Source: Amycolatopsis sp. NBC_01480
GTDB lineage: Bacteria > Actinomycetota > Actinomycetes > Mycobacteriales > Pseudonocardiaceae
Reading direction: 5' to 3'
DNA length: 64,000 nucleotides
Assembly (NCBI RefSeq): GCF_036227205.1
Contig: NZ_CP109442.1
Location: 6,386,001 to 6,450,000, forward strand
This document shows, one piece after another, positions 46,285-55,070 of this stretch. The notes beneath the pieces were generated by a model, which was given only the letters and a program-made list of their open reading frames with translations, did not search any database and was not told where the DNA came from. Each line of letters opens with the position of its first letter. Position 1 is the stretch's first letter. The position numbers and the translations under genes are program-made.

Positions 46285-46353
46285 CTAACCGTCATGAACA
46301 CTCACGAGCCCCTACGTGGGAATCCGGGCCCTCCCAACGGTGTTGAGGTCGGT

Positions 46354-47358
46354 GTGACGTACCGGATCTCCGTTCTCGACCGCTCGCCCGTCCGCCGTGG
46401 ACGGGGCAACGGGCAGGCGCTGCGTGACACGGTCTCGTTCGCGGGGGACATCGAAGCGCTGGGGTATCACCGGTTCTGGGTTTCGGAGCACCACGGCGTG
46501 CCGGGGGTCGCCGGTTCGGCGCCGACGGTGCTGGCCGCGGCCGTCGCGTCGGCCACCGGGCGGATCCGCGTGGGCACCGGGGGAGTGATGCTGCCCAACC
46601 ACCGGCCGCTGGTCGTGGCGGAGCAGTTCGGCGTGCTCGACTCCCTGTTCCCCGGCCGGATCGATCTCGGGCTGGGCCGCTCGGTCGGCTTCACCGACGG
46701 CGTCCGCCGCGCGCTCGGGCAGGGCAAAGAGGCGGCCGCCGACTTCGGGGACCAGGTGCGCGAGCTGCTCGCCTTCTTCCGCGGCGACCAGGTGGATTAC
46801 CCCGGGGTGCACGCGATCCCCGCCGAGGGCCGCCGGGTGCCCGCGTTCCTGCTGGCCACCGGTTCCGGCGCCGCGCTGGCCGCAGAGCTGGGGCTGCCGC
46901 TGGTCATCGCGCCGGTCCGCGGCGAGCGCGTCCTGCTCGACGCCGTCGCCCAGTACCGCGACGAGTTCCGGCCCTCGGACCAGGCCGCGGAGCCGTATGT
47001 CGTCGTGTCGACAGCGGTGGCGGTCGCCGATTCCGCGGCGGCCGCGCGCCGGCTGCTCGTGCCGGAGGCTTGGGCCACGGTGTACTCACGCAGCCACGGC
47101 GTCTTCCCGCCGCTTTCGCCCCCGGACGAAATCCTCGCCCTGCCGATGACCGACCGCGAGCGCGCCCGCCTCGACCAGACGCTGGCCGGACAGATCGGCG
47201 GCACCCCGGACGAGGTCGCCGACCGCCTGGGTTCGCTGGTCGAGAGCGTTGGCGCGGACGAGATCCTGGTGAGTACCAGCACGTACGACCCGTCCGCGCG
47301 GGTCGACTCGTTCGGGGCGCTGGCGCAGGTGGCCGGGCTCGCTGTTCCGGCGGCGTGA
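46354..47358 (+). CDS. LLM-class (luciferase-like) flavin oxidoreductase
   Basis: A 334-residue protein of the bacterial-luciferase-like fold. RISVLDRSP opens it, FWVSEHHGVPG and GTGGVMLPNHRPLVVAEQFGVLDSLFPGRIDLGLGRS (split: PGRIDLGLGRS) are characteristic of the MsnO8-type subgroup. It probably binds FMN or F420. GTG 46354 has GAGG five bases upstream; the longer frame runs into the palindrome. The IS element immediately upstream may have displaced its promoter. Confidence 0.88.
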   Translation: MTYRISVLDRSPVRRGRGNGQALRDTVSFAGDIEALGYHRFWVSEHHGVPGVAGSAPTVLAAAVASATGRIRVGTGGVMLPNHRPLVVAEQFGVLDSLFPGRIDLGLGRSVGFTDGVRRALGQGKEAAADFGDQVRELLAFFRGDQVDYPGVHAIPAEGRRVPAFLLATGSGAALAAELGLPLVIAPVRGERVLLDAVAQYRDEFRPSDQAAEPYVVVSTAVAVADSAAAARRLLVPEAWATVYSRSHGVFPPLSPPDEILALPMTDRERARLDQTLAGQIGGTPDEVADRLGSLVESVGADEILVSTSTYDPSARVDSFGALAQVAGLAVPAA

Positions 47359-47375
47359 ACGGCCGCCACAGCTGA

Positions 47376-48008
47376 TCAACCCAGCACCACCGGGGTGAAG
47401 CCGCCCCACGCGGCGGGCACAGGGACCCGGCCGGTGGCCACCAGCAGCGCCTCACGATCGTCCACCCCGGCCGGAAAAGCTTGTCCCGTTACCTTTTCCA
47501 CCATCACCCGAGCAGCCGCGACGGTCTCCGGCGGTGGTCCGTCCACTCCGGACAGATGTCGGACCAGGTCGAGGTGGTGCATCGTCGACTCGACCACGTA
47601 GACCGACAGGTAGTCCGCCACCGTGAACACCTCGTCGCAGGTCTCGACGCGGGTGGCCGGGTCCGCGGCGGCCGCGGCGCGCCCGGCGGCGACGGCGAGG
47701 TCGTCGAAGTGGTGGGTGAGGCCGGCCGGGGTGCCGTACGCGGCCGCGCTCCGGCGGACGAACGTCGCTTCCGGGTCGGTGCCCGTCGGCGGCTCGGACG
47801 GCTGCCAGTACGTCACCGCGTCGCGGGTCGCGGGCGCTTCGGTGGTCGAGGCGAGCGTGATCAGGATGTCCTGCGCGTCGATGACCAGGTGGAACACCAG
47901 GTCCTGGACGAGCCAGCCGGTGCAGCCCGACGGCGTGACCCACTGGCCGTCCTCGAGCGCGTGGACGGCTTCCTGGAGAGCGCCCCAAGCACGCGGGAAA
48001 AGATCCAC
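47376..48008 (-). CDS. Maleylpyruvate isomerase N-terminal-domain (DinB-like) protein
   Basis: A 210-residue four-helix-bundle protein. DLFPRAWGALQEAVHALEDGQW and GCTGWLVQDLVFHLVIDAQ form the first helices, with His at the metal position of the MDMPI/DinB fold; STMHHLDLVRHL supplies more His. Many actinomycete members are thiol-dependent (mycothiol) transferases, but the exact substrate is unknown. It converges on the LLM gene. Confidence 0.82.
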   Translation of the reverse strand: MDLFPRAWGALQEAVHALEDGQWVTPSGCTGWLVQDLVFHLVIDAQDILITLASTTEAPATRDAVTYWQPSEPPTGTDPEATFVRRSAAAYGTPAGLTHHFDDLAVAAGRAAAAADPATRVETCDEVFTVADYLSVYVVESTMHHLDLVRHLSGVDGPPPETVAAARVMVEKVTGQAFPAGVDDREALLVATGRVPVPAAWGGFTPVVLG

Positions 48009-48040
48009 GGCGGCAGCCTATCGAGCGCGGGCAAGTGTTT

Positions 48041-49657
48041 TCACAGCCGAAGCTGCAGCTCCGTGAGCAGCCGCTGGGCGGGGTCGGCCAGGCTGATGCC
48101 GGAGACCTCGGCGGCCCGGCGGACGCGGTACCGCACGGTGTTCGGGTGGATGTTCAGCGCGCGCGCCGCCGCGCGGACGTCGCCGAACGCGTCCAGGTAG
48201 GCCAGCACGGCGGGGACCAGGATGCCGCCGTGCTCGGCGTCGTGCGCGATCAGCTCGGCCAGCCGCGGGTCGCGGATGCGCGGCTGGTCCGCGAGGTAGG
48301 CGAGGACTTCCGACAGCAGCACGTCGGCGCGCACGTCGGCCAGTGAGGCGACCGGCTCCGGCCAGCGGCCGCGCGCCATCGTCGCCAGCACGCGGTCCGC
48401 GTCGCCGCGGGAGGCCGCCGCGTCGGACAGCCGGGGCACCACCCCGCCCAGCGCCGCGCGCACCGGCACGTCGAGGTGCCGCCGCGCCGTCGCGACGATC
48501 TCCCTGGCCAGCGCCAGCACGGCCGCGTCCGGGTGCTCGGGCAGATCGGGCAGCAGCGCGTAGACGCGGCCGCCGAGCACGCTGACCAGCGCGGTCCGCC
48601 GGTACGCCGCGGTGTGCACCGCGATCAGGTGCACCAGCTCGGCGCGGCGCAGCTGCCGGCCGGACGCCGCCGCCCCCGGCGAGGACAGCGCGAACGCCAG
48701 CACCTGCGCCGGACGGGCCGGGTCCGCGCCGATCTCGCCGGCCACGGATTCGGCGTCCACGCGGCCGTCGAGCAGCCCGGCCAGCAGGTCTTCACGCAGG
48801 CGAAGCTCGGGGCTGGGCTGGGTCCGCGCGCGGATCAGCTGCGGCGCCAGCGAACGGCTCGCGCCGAGCAGCGCGACCTCGGCCTGCTCGGTCAGCGGCG
48901 TCGCGCCCTCCTGCACCCAGATCGTGCCGAGCGGCTGAGAACCGGCGTGGATGCCGGCCGCGATGCGCCGCCGGATGCCCAGCTCGGGCCGCTCGTCGAT
49001 GCGCACGATCCCCTCGCCCGCGCGTAACCGCTGGTAGACGCCCCATTCGCGCAGCATCGCCAGGTACCGCTCCGGCCCCTCGCGGCCGAGGATCGACAGC
49101 CGGCGCAGCTCGTCGACCTCGTCGGAGGAACGCGAGTAGGCCAGCACGCGGCTGGCCGTGTCCTCGATGCTGACCAGCCCGCCGGTGAGCGTCGCGACGG
49201 TCTGGGCCAGCGCGAACAGATCGCCCAGCACCTCGCCGCTCTGGGCCTCGCCGCCGGCGCGCGCCGCGTCGACGACCCCGCGGGCCAGCGCTTCCACCTG
49301 TTCCCAGCGCGCTTCGGCGCCGACGGTGAGCAGCGCGACGCCCGCGTCGGCCGCGATTTCCGTGCCGCCTTCGCCCTTCACCGCCACTGCCGCCGCGCCA
49401 CCGCGTCCGGCCGCCCGGATCGCCGCGGCCGCCGCCCGGCCGCGCGCGCCGATCACCAGCACCAGGTCGCCGGGGTGGGCCTCGGGCGGGTCCTCCGGGT
49501 CGAGGATCACCACGTCCTCGACCGGCACGGCCAGCCCGCGCGGCGCCACGAGCACCCGGACGAGTGGTTCACCGAGCGTCGCGAGCACGTGCCGCAGCGA
49601 CGTCCCGGGCACGACCTCGGGAACCACCGGAGCCTTTGGCTGATCGGACAACCTCAC
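48041..49657 (-). CDS. PucR-family regulator of the proline catabolic operon
   Basis: A 538-residue PucR regulator. The N-terminal purine catabolism-like domain (VPGTSLRHVLATLGEP to about 130), a GGDEF-like middle and the C-terminal helix-turn-helix (DVRAAARALNIHPNTVRYRVRRAAEVSG) are present. GTG 49657 is favoured because TAGAAT (49665-49670 on the reverse strand) is seven bases ahead with no Shine-Dalgarno, suggesting a leaderless mRNA. It is divergent from pruA-putA and likely activates it with proline. Confidence 0.88.
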   Translation of the reverse strand: MRLSDQPKAPVVPEVVPGTSLRHVLATLGEPLVRVLVAPRGLAVPVEDVVILDPEDPPEAHPGDLVLVIGARGRAAAAAIRAAGRGGAAAVAVKGEGGTEIAADAGVALLTVGAEARWEQVEALARGVVDAARAGGEAQSGEVLGDLFALAQTVATLTGGLVSIEDTASRVLAYSRSSDEVDELRRLSILGREGPERYLAMLREWGVYQRLRAGEGIVRIDERPELGIRRRIAAGIHAGSQPLGTIWVQEGATPLTEQAEVALLGASRSLAPQLIRARTQPSPELRLREDLLAGLLDGRVDAESVAGEIGADPARPAQVLAFALSSPGAAASGRQLRRAELVHLIAVHTAAYRRTALVSVLGGRVYALLPDLPEHPDAAVLALAREIVATARRHLDVPVRAALGGVVPRLSDAAASRGDADRVLATMARGRWPEPVASLADVRADVLLSEVLAYLADQPRIRDPRLAELIAHDAEHGGILVPAVLAYLDAFGDVRAAARALNIHPNTVRYRVRRAAEVSGISLADPAQRLLTELQLRL

Positions 49658-49754
49658 CTTGGTGATTCTAGCCTGGCGGACAAACCCGCCCGCGGCTTCC
49701 GGCGTTACGGTTCGGGCAACTGAACCCGCAGGTGCCGAGAACAAGGGAGCCGCC

Positions 49755-51383
49755 GTGGACGCCGTAACCCAGACCCCAGTCCCGAAGAACGAAACGGTGC
49801 TGACGTACGCGCCGGGCAGCGCCGAGCGCGCCGAACTCGAGGGCGCGCTGGCCAAGCTGGGCCAGGCGGGGCCCGTCGACCTGACCGTGACGGTCGGCGG
49901 CGAGCAGCGCGCCGGCGGCGGCGAGAAGATCGACGTCGTCCAGCCGCACAACCACGGCCACGTGCTGGGCACCATCCAGAGCGCCACGAAGCAGGACGCC
50001 GCCGACGCCGTCGCCGCGGCGGGCAAGGCCGCGCCGGAGTGGCGCGGGCTGTCGTTCGACGACCGCGCCGCGATCCTGCTGCGCGCGGCCGACCTGCTGA
50101 CCGGCCCGTGGCGCGCCACGCTGAACGCGGCCACCATGCTCGGCCAGTCGAAGACCGCCACCCAGGCCGAAATCGACTCCGCCTGCGAGCTGGCCGACTT
50201 CTGGCGCTTCAACGTCGAATTCGGCCGCCGCATCCTGGCCGAGCAGCCGATCAGCTCGCCCGGCGTGTGGAACCGCATGGAGCACCGTCCGCTCGAGGGC
50301 TTCGTCTACGCGATCACGCCGTTCAACTTCACCGCGATCGCCGGCAACCTGCCCACCGCGCCCGCGCTGATGGGCAACACGGTGCTGTGGAAGCCTTCGC
50401 CGACGCAGAGCTTCGCCGCGCACCTGACCATGCGGCTGCTCGAAGAGGCCGGGATGCCGCCGGGCGTGATCAACCTGCTGCCGGGTGACGGCAAGGCCGT
50501 CTCCGAGGTGGCGCTGACGCACCGCGACCTCGCGGGCATCCACTTCACCGGCTCCACCGCGACGTTCCAGCACCTGTGGGGCACCGTCGGCGGGAACATC
50601 GCCGGCTACCGCAGCTACCCGCGGTTGGTCGGCGAGACCGGCGGCAAGGACTTCGTGCTGGCGCACCCGTCGGCCGACATCGACGTGCTGCGTACCGCGC
50701 TCGTCCGCGGCGCTTTCGAGTACCAGGGCCAGAAGTGCTCCGCCGCTTCGCGCGCGTACATCCCGCGCAGCGTGTGGGAGCAGCTGAAGGACAGCCTGGT
50801 CACCGAAACCGAGGCGCTGTCCTACGGCGACGTCACCGACCTGAGCCACTTCGGCGGCGCGGTGATCGACCGGCGCGCGTTCGACAAGCACGCGTCGCTG
50901 TTCGAGCGCGTGAAGGGTGACGGCGAGGTCGAGATCCTCACCGGCGGCACCGCGGACGACAGCGTGGGCTACTTCGTGCAGCCGACGGTCCTGGTTTCGG
51001 CCAACCCGAAGCACGAGATCTTCAGCACCGAGTACTTCGGCCCGATCCTGTCGGTGCACGTCTACGACGATGCTGATTTCGACTCGATGCTCAAGGTGAT
51101 CGACGAGACCGCGGCCTACGCGCTGACCGGCGCGGTGATCGCGAACGACCGCGCGGCCGTGGCGAAGGCGTCCGAAGCACTTCGGTTCAGCGCCGGCAAC
51201 CTCTACGTCAACGACAAGCCGACCGGCGCCGTCGTGGGCCAGCAGCCGTTCGGCGGGGCCCGCGCCTCGGGCACCAACGACAAGGCCGGGTCGATCTTCA
51301 ACCTGCTCCGCTGGACGAGCCCGCGCTCGGTCAAGGAGACCTTCGTGCCGGCGACCGTCGTGCGTCACCCGCACCAGGGCTGA
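49755..51383 (+). CDS. pruA: L-glutamate gamma-semialdehyde (1-pyrroline-5-carboxylate) dehydrogenase
   Basis: A 542-residue aldehyde dehydrogenase for the second step of proline catabolism. TPFNFTAIAGNL, the general-base Glu in LVGETGGKDF and the nucleophile Cys in YQGQKCSAASRAYI are present; GGARASGTNDKAG near the C-terminus is characteristic of P5C dehydrogenases. GTG 49755 has GGGAG five bases upstream. Thirteen bases separate it from putA, forming an operon under a divergent PucR regulator. Confidence 0.93.
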   Translation: MDAVTQTPVPKNETVLTYAPGSAERAELEGALAKLGQAGPVDLTVTVGGEQRAGGGEKIDVVQPHNHGHVLGTIQSATKQDAADAVAAAGKAAPEWRGLSFDDRAAILLRAADLLTGPWRATLNAATMLGQSKTATQAEIDSACELADFWRFNVEFGRRILAEQPISSPGVWNRMEHRPLEGFVYAITPFNFTAIAGNLPTAPALMGNTVLWKPSPTQSFAAHLTMRLLEEAGMPPGVINLLPGDGKAVSEVALTHRDLAGIHFTGSTATFQHLWGTVGGNIAGYRSYPRLVGETGGKDFVLAHPSADIDVLRTALVRGAFEYQGQKCSAASRAYIPRSVWEQLKDSLVTETEALSYGDVTDLSHFGGAVIDRRAFDKHASLFERVKGDGEVEILTGGTADDSVGYFVQPTVLVSANPKHEIFSTEYFGPILSVHVYDDADFDSMLKVIDETAAYALTGAVIANDRAAVAKASEALRFSAGNLYVNDKPTGAVVGQQPFGGARASGTNDKAGSIFNLLRWTSPRSVKETFVPATVVRHPHQG

Positions 51384-51396
51384 GAGGGAGCCTGTC

Positions 51397-52326
51397 ATGC
51401 TGCGTGCCCCGCTGCTCGCCGCCGCCCGGTCCCGCCGGGTGCGCGCGTTGATCGAAGCCGTGCCCGCCACGCGGTCCGTGGTGCGGCGGTTCGTGTCCGG
51501 GTCCGCGACCGCCGACGCCGTGCGCGTCGCGCGGGAGCTGGCCGCCGACGGCCGGTCGATCACCATCGACCACCTCGGCGAGGACACCACGGACGCCACC
51601 CAGGCGGCCACCACCGTCCGGGCCTACGAGGCACTGCTGTCGGCGCTCGCCGAACAGGGCCTGGCCCAGGGCGCGGACGTCTCGGTGAAGCTGTCGGCCG
51701 TCGGGCAGTTCCTGCCGGCCGACGGCGAGGGCGTCGCGCTGGAGAACGCGCGGAAGATCTGCGCCGCGGCCGAGGCCGTCGGCGCGACCGTGACGCTCGA
51801 CATGGAGGACCACACCACCACGGACTCGACGCTCGGCATCCTGCGCGAGCTGCGCGGCGAGTACCCGTGGGTGGGCGCGGTGCTGCAGGCCTACCTCAAG
51901 CGCACCGAGCAGGACTGCCGTGAGCTGTCCGGCCCGGGCTCGCGGGTGCGGCTGTGCAAGGGCGCGTACGCCGAGCCGGAGTCGGCGGCGTTCCAGGACA
52001 AGGCGGACGTCGACAAGTCGTACGTGCGCTGCCTGAGCGTGCTGATGGCGGGCCAGGGCTACCCGATGGTGGCCTCGCACGACCCGCGGATGATCGCCAT
52101 CGCGTCGAAGCTGGCGGCCGAGGCCGGGCGCACGGCGGCCGACCACGAGTTCCAGATGCTGTACGGAATCCGGCCCGAGGAGCAGAAGCGGATCGCCGCC
52201 GAGGGCTCCACCATGCGCGTGTACGTGCCGTGCGGCGACGAGTGGTACGGCTACTTCATGCGGCGGCTGGCCGAGCGCCCGGCGAACCTGGTGTTCTTCC
52301 TGCGCGGGCTCGCCACCCGGTCCTGA
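51397..52326 (+). CDS. putA: Proline dehydrogenase
   Basis: A 309-residue monofunctional FAD-linked proline dehydrogenase (TIM barrel). VSVKLSAVGQ, LDMEDH, LQAYLKRTEQD, RLCKGAYAEPE and the C-terminal substrate-loop YVPCGDEWYGYFMRRLAERP (R..R pair) are all present. It oxidises proline to P5C, which pruA converts to glutamate. Preceded by GAGGGAG; the operon ends at a 19-bp stem terminator. Confidence 0.94.
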   Translation: MLRAPLLAAARSRRVRALIEAVPATRSVVRRFVSGSATADAVRVARELAADGRSITIDHLGEDTTDATQAATTVRAYEALLSALAEQGLAQGADVSVKLSAVGQFLPADGEGVALENARKICAAAEAVGATVTLDMEDHTTTDSTLGILRELRGEYPWVGAVLQAYLKRTEQDCRELSGPGSRVRLCKGAYAEPESAAFQDKADVDKSYVRCLSVLMAGQGYPMVASHDPRMIAIASKLAAEAGRTAADHEFQMLYGIRPEEQKRIAAEGSTMRVYVPCGDEWYGYFMRRLAERPANLVFFLRGLATRS

Positions 52327-52342
52327 AGTACCCCGGACACAA

Positions 52343-52389
52343 GAGAACGCCCCCTCACCCGCTTCCCCGACGGGTGAGGGGGCGTTCTC
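52343..52389. terminator. Bidirectional hairpin terminator
   Basis: GAGAACGCCCCCTCACCCG (52343-52361) and CGGGTGAGGGGGCGTTCTC (52371-52389) form a perfect 19-bp stem with a nine-base loop between putA and the converging thioredoxin gene. Confidence 0.85.
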
Positions 52390-52410
52390 ACGTCCCCGGT
52401 CAGTACTGGG

Positions 52411-52779
52411 TCAGGCCTGCGCTTCCTGCTCGGCCGCGGCCTTCTTGACCTCGTCCATGTCGACCTCGCGGGCCTGGCGGATGATGTCCTCCAGCGCGGC
52501 CGCGGGCAGCGCGCCCGGCTGCGCGTAGATCAGGGTCTTGTCGCGGATCACCGCGAGCGTCGGGATCGACCGGATGTCGAACGCGGCGGCGAGCTGCTGC
52601 TCGGCCTCGGTGTCGACCTTCGTGAACACGATGTCCTCGTGTTTCTCCGACGCCGTCTCGTACACCGGCGCGAACTGGCGGCACGGGCCGCACCAGCTCG
52701 CCCAGAAGTCGATCAGGACGAACTCGTGGTCGCTCACGGTCTGGTCGAAGTTGGCGGTGGTCAGCTCAACTGTGCTCAT
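52411..52779 (-). CDS. Thioredoxin
   Basis: A 122-residue thioredoxin. FWASWCGPCRQF holds the redox pair C30/C33; the cis-Pro is in SIPTLAVI. ATG 52779 is preferred, with GGAGAGG upstream; longer in-frame readings have no protein-like sequence. The 15-residue acidic/Ala tail (MDEVKKAAAEQEAQA) is beyond the core fold. Stand-alone, single gene. Reduces target disulfides in the cytosol. Confidence 0.94.
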   Translation of the reverse strand: MSTVELTTANFDQTVSDHEFVLIDFWASWCGPCRQFAPVYETASEKHEDIVFTKVDTEAEQQLAAAFDIRSIPTLAVIRDKTLIYAQPGALPAAALEDIIRQAREVDMDEVKKAAAEQEAQA

Positions 52780-52887
52780 GCCCTCTCCAACGGACGACGC
52801 GCGGCGGGAATTCCCGCGCGCGAGGTAGCGTCTTGACCTCTCAGGATCGAGGCCCGGCCGCTCGGCGGGCCGGGGCAAGGAGGAACC

Positions 52888-53130
52888 ATGGCGGACAGCG
52901 GGATCATGGGCCGGATCGACCAGCTCATCGCTGAAGAGCACGAGCTGCGGTCCCGGTCGGTCGGGGTCGGGCTCTCCGGGGAGGACCGGGAGCGGCTCAG
53001 CGGGGTGGAGCAGGAGCTGGACCAATGCTGGGATTTGCTTCGGCAGCGGCGGGCTCGGGTCGAGTTTGACGAGGATCCGGAGGGGGCGCAGGTGCGGCCG
53101 GTGGGAGAGGTTGAGGGGTATCGGCAGTAG
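52888..53130 (+). CDS. DUF2630-family protein
   Basis: An 80-residue helical protein with the typical DUF2630 pattern (IMGRIDQLIAEEHELRSR, then LDQCWDLLRQRRARVEFDEDP). ATG 52888 has AAGGAGGAACC upstream, a strong ribosome site. A coiled-coil hairpin is likely. Function unknown; widespread in actinobacteria. Confidence 0.9.
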   Translation: MADSGIMGRIDQLIAEEHELRSRSVGVGLSGEDRERLSGVEQELDQCWDLLRQRRARVEFDEDPEGAQVRPVGEVEGYRQ

Positions 53131-53222
53131 GGCCGGAGTAGCTCGGGGAGAGCCCGAAGCGGGGTAGTGAGGGCGCAGCCAGAAGCGGAGTAGTGGGGGC
53201 AACCCGAAGCTGGATTGTGACT

Positions 53223-53281
53223 ACGGCGCTGGCCAGGTTGTCAAGGCGGGAAAGATGCCTTGGCAACCTGGCCAGCGCCGT
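53223..53281. terminator. 25-bp stem hairpin terminator
   Basis: ACGGCGCTGGCCAGGTTG (53223-53240) continues to TCAAGGC and pairs with GCCTTGGCAACCTGG then CCAGCGCCGT (53257-53281), with a single G-T pair and a nine-base loop. GTTTTGG follows on the plus strand. It separates converging DUF2630 and hydrolase genes. Confidence 0.85.
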
Positions 53282-53369
53282 GTTTTGGCTTCGGATCGGG
53301 TTGCGGGGAGGCCTGGTTGCGGCTGGGGCGGGGTGGCGTTGCCGGGGCGCGTTGCTGGGGGGCGGTTAG

Positions 53370-54938
53370 TTAGGCCGGGCAGAGGGTGCCGTCGGTGGGG
53401 ACTTTGCCGTCGATCAGGAAAGATTGGGCGGCGGCTGTGACGCAGGGACTCAGGCCTACGGCGCCGTGGCCGGTGCCTTGCCAGGTGACGGTTACGGCGC
53501 TGGGCATCTGGTCTGCGGCGCGGCTGGTGCCCTGGCCGGGCGTGACCGGGTCGGTGGTGGTGGCGGCGACCAGGATCGGTGGGACGCCGGGGGCGCCGGC
53601 GGCTGGGAGGGGCTCGCGGCGGACCGGCCAGGCGCCGCACCAAGCGAGTTCCTGGGCTACCAAGGCGCCGAATTGGGGGTACTTCGCGCGCATGCCCTGG
53701 GCCACCTTGTCGATCTGGTCGGCGGGCAGGCGGGTGGCGGCGTCGTTGCAGCGGGTGGCCATGGTGCCGCCGATGCGGGACGGGTCGTTGTCGTCGTCGG
53801 TCAGCATGGGGGAGGCGAAGGACTCGAGGGCGGTGACGTCGCCGGTGCGGGCGGCGGCGATCGCGTCGGCCAGGGCGGGCCAGCGGGAACGGTCCGCCAG
53901 GCCCAGGTAGACGCCGTACATCGCGATGCCGGGGCTCAGGACCACGCCGTCGGGGGTGGATGCCGGGGCGGCGCGGAGGCGGTCGGTCACGGCTGTCAGC
54001 GCGGCCTTCGGGTCGCCCATCGAGCAGCCGCGCGCGGCACAGTCCGCGCCGAACGCGTCCAAAGTGCCCTGCGCGCCCGCGGCCACGGTGTCCAACACAG
54101 CCGCGCGGTCCGCACCCGGGTCGGGCAGACCGTCCAGCACCATGCGGCCGACCTGGCCGGGGAAGCGCACCGCGTACTCCGACAGCACCTTCGAACCGTC
54201 GCCGCGGCCCAGGGCGCTCAGCTTGTCCAGGCCCAGCTCACGGCGAAGCTCATCGAGGTCGCCCGCGGTGCGCCAGCTGTCCAGCGCGGTCTGCGCGGTG
54301 TCCAGGTCGATCGCGCACTGCTGGCCGGCCCGGCGCGCGGCGTCCAGCACGTTGCCGAGGCCGCCCTGCGCGGGATCCGCGCCCAGCAGCGCGTCCCGGG
54401 CCTCGGGCGGCACGCACTGCACACCGCCGGACAGCCCGGTGCCGCGGCGGTCCAGGCCGATCAGGGTGAACTTCTGCAGGAACGCGGGCGGCAGCTGCGC
54501 CGCGAGCCGCGCGGCGAACAGCGAGCCGGGGTCGCCGCCGACGTCGTTGACCACCACCAGCGGGATCGGGCCGGTGCCCGCCTTCAGCACCAGGATCCGC
54601 GCCAGCAGGTGCTGGGTGTCGTCGGGCGCGTCGAGCGGCGCGTTCATCCGCGCGCAGCTGAAGTGCAGCGACGCGGGCACGGCCGGCTGGCCCATCCGGG
54701 CGCGGGTGTCGTCGTCGCAGTCGGTCCAGCGCAGCGTCGGGGACTGCGGCTCCGAAAGCGGGGGCAGCGGCACCGGGGCCGAACTCGGCGCCGCGGGCTG
54801 GATGGCCTTGCCGTCGTTCTCCACCACGGCCGGGCGCACCGACGGGCCGGTGGTGCAGCCCGCGAGGGTCAGCGCCCCCAGCGCCACGACCGCCAGCCGG
54901 GCGCGCAGGCGGGAACGGCGGGTGGAACGGCGGCGCAC
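53370..54938 (-). CDS. Lipoprotein of the TAP-type alpha/beta hydrolase family, nucleophile missing
   Basis: A 522-residue exported protein. The lipobox LTLAGC places the lipid-modified Cys at 28. The fold follows the secreted tripeptidyl peptidases (KFTLIGLDRRGTGLSGGVQC, then C-terminal GTGHGAVGLSPCV). At the elbow, where the relative at 7529 has FGVSWGTALG, this protein reads ALGRGDGSKVL: the nucleophile Ser is Gly. The oxyanion loop is also changed (NDVGGDPGS for NPGGPGGTG). It is probably non-catalytic, perhaps a binding lipoprotein. GTG 54938 start. Confidence 0.85.
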   Translation of the reverse strand: MRRRSTRRSRLRARLAVVALGALTLAGCTTGPSVRPAVVENDGKAIQPAAPSSAPVPLPPLSEPQSPTLRWTDCDDDTRARMGQPAVPASLHFSCARMNAPLDAPDDTQHLLARILVLKAGTGPIPLVVVNDVGGDPGSLFAARLAAQLPPAFLQKFTLIGLDRRGTGLSGGVQCVPPEARDALLGADPAQGGLGNVLDAARRAGQQCAIDLDTAQTALDSWRTAGDLDELRRELGLDKLSALGRGDGSKVLSEYAVRFPGQVGRMVLDGLPDPGADRAAVLDTVAAGAQGTLDAFGADCAARGCSMGDPKAALTAVTDRLRAAPASTPDGVVLSPGIAMYGVYLGLADRSRWPALADAIAAARTGDVTALESFASPMLTDDDNDPSRIGGTMATRCNDAATRLPADQIDKVAQGMRAKYPQFGALVAQELAWCGAWPVRREPLPAAGAPGVPPILVAATTTDPVTPGQGTSRAADQMPSAVTVTWQGTGHGAVGLSPCVTAAAQSFLIDGKVPTDGTLCPA

Positions 54939-55020
54939 AGGCTGGTCCTCACGTCTACTCGGGCGAACTCCCGGTCGAGCTTGGCACGCCGGGTGTGGGG
55001 CGGAAGTTAGCGGGTCCGGC

Positions 55021-55066
55021 CTCGTGAGTGGCTACGACGGTTAGAACCGTCATGAACACTCACGAG
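55021..55066. repeat. Dispersed palindrome family A, copy 3
   Basis: CTCGTGAGTG (55021-55030) and a second arm segment GACGGTT (55036-55042) pair with AACCGTC (55045-55051) and CACTCACGAG (55057-55066). The centre GGTTAGAACC is the reverse complement of that in copies 1 and 2. Confidence 0.8.
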
Positions 55067-55070
55067 TGGT

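Larger units (their letters stand above)
44706..46286 (-). mobile_element. IS110-family insertion sequence
   Basis: About 1581 bp with no terminal inverted repeats. CT occurs at both junctions (44704-44705 and 46285-46286), so the element is flanked by the two-base core of an IS110-type recombination, not by a longer target duplication. It encodes one DEDD transposase with a long 5' non-coding region (46055-46284) and a short 3' one (80 bp). That layout fits the IS110 group. It is inserted at the exact centre of a family-A palindrome. Confidence 0.85.
44682..46308. repeat. Dispersed palindrome family A, copy 2 (split by an IS element)
   Basis: The left half CTCGTGAGTGTTCATG (44682-44697) with CCGGTTCT sits before the element; the right half AACCGTCATGAACACTCACGAG (read in two parts, 46287-46293 and 46294-46308) follows it. 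Joining them restores a complete copy of the palindrome with centre GGTTCTAACC, as at 5722-5767. Confidence 0.85.

Noticed and set aside
48041..50278. 745-residue version of the proline PucR regulator
   Set aside because: The extra N-terminus overlaps the divergent pruA gene and lacks family features; the promoter evidence favours GTG 49657.
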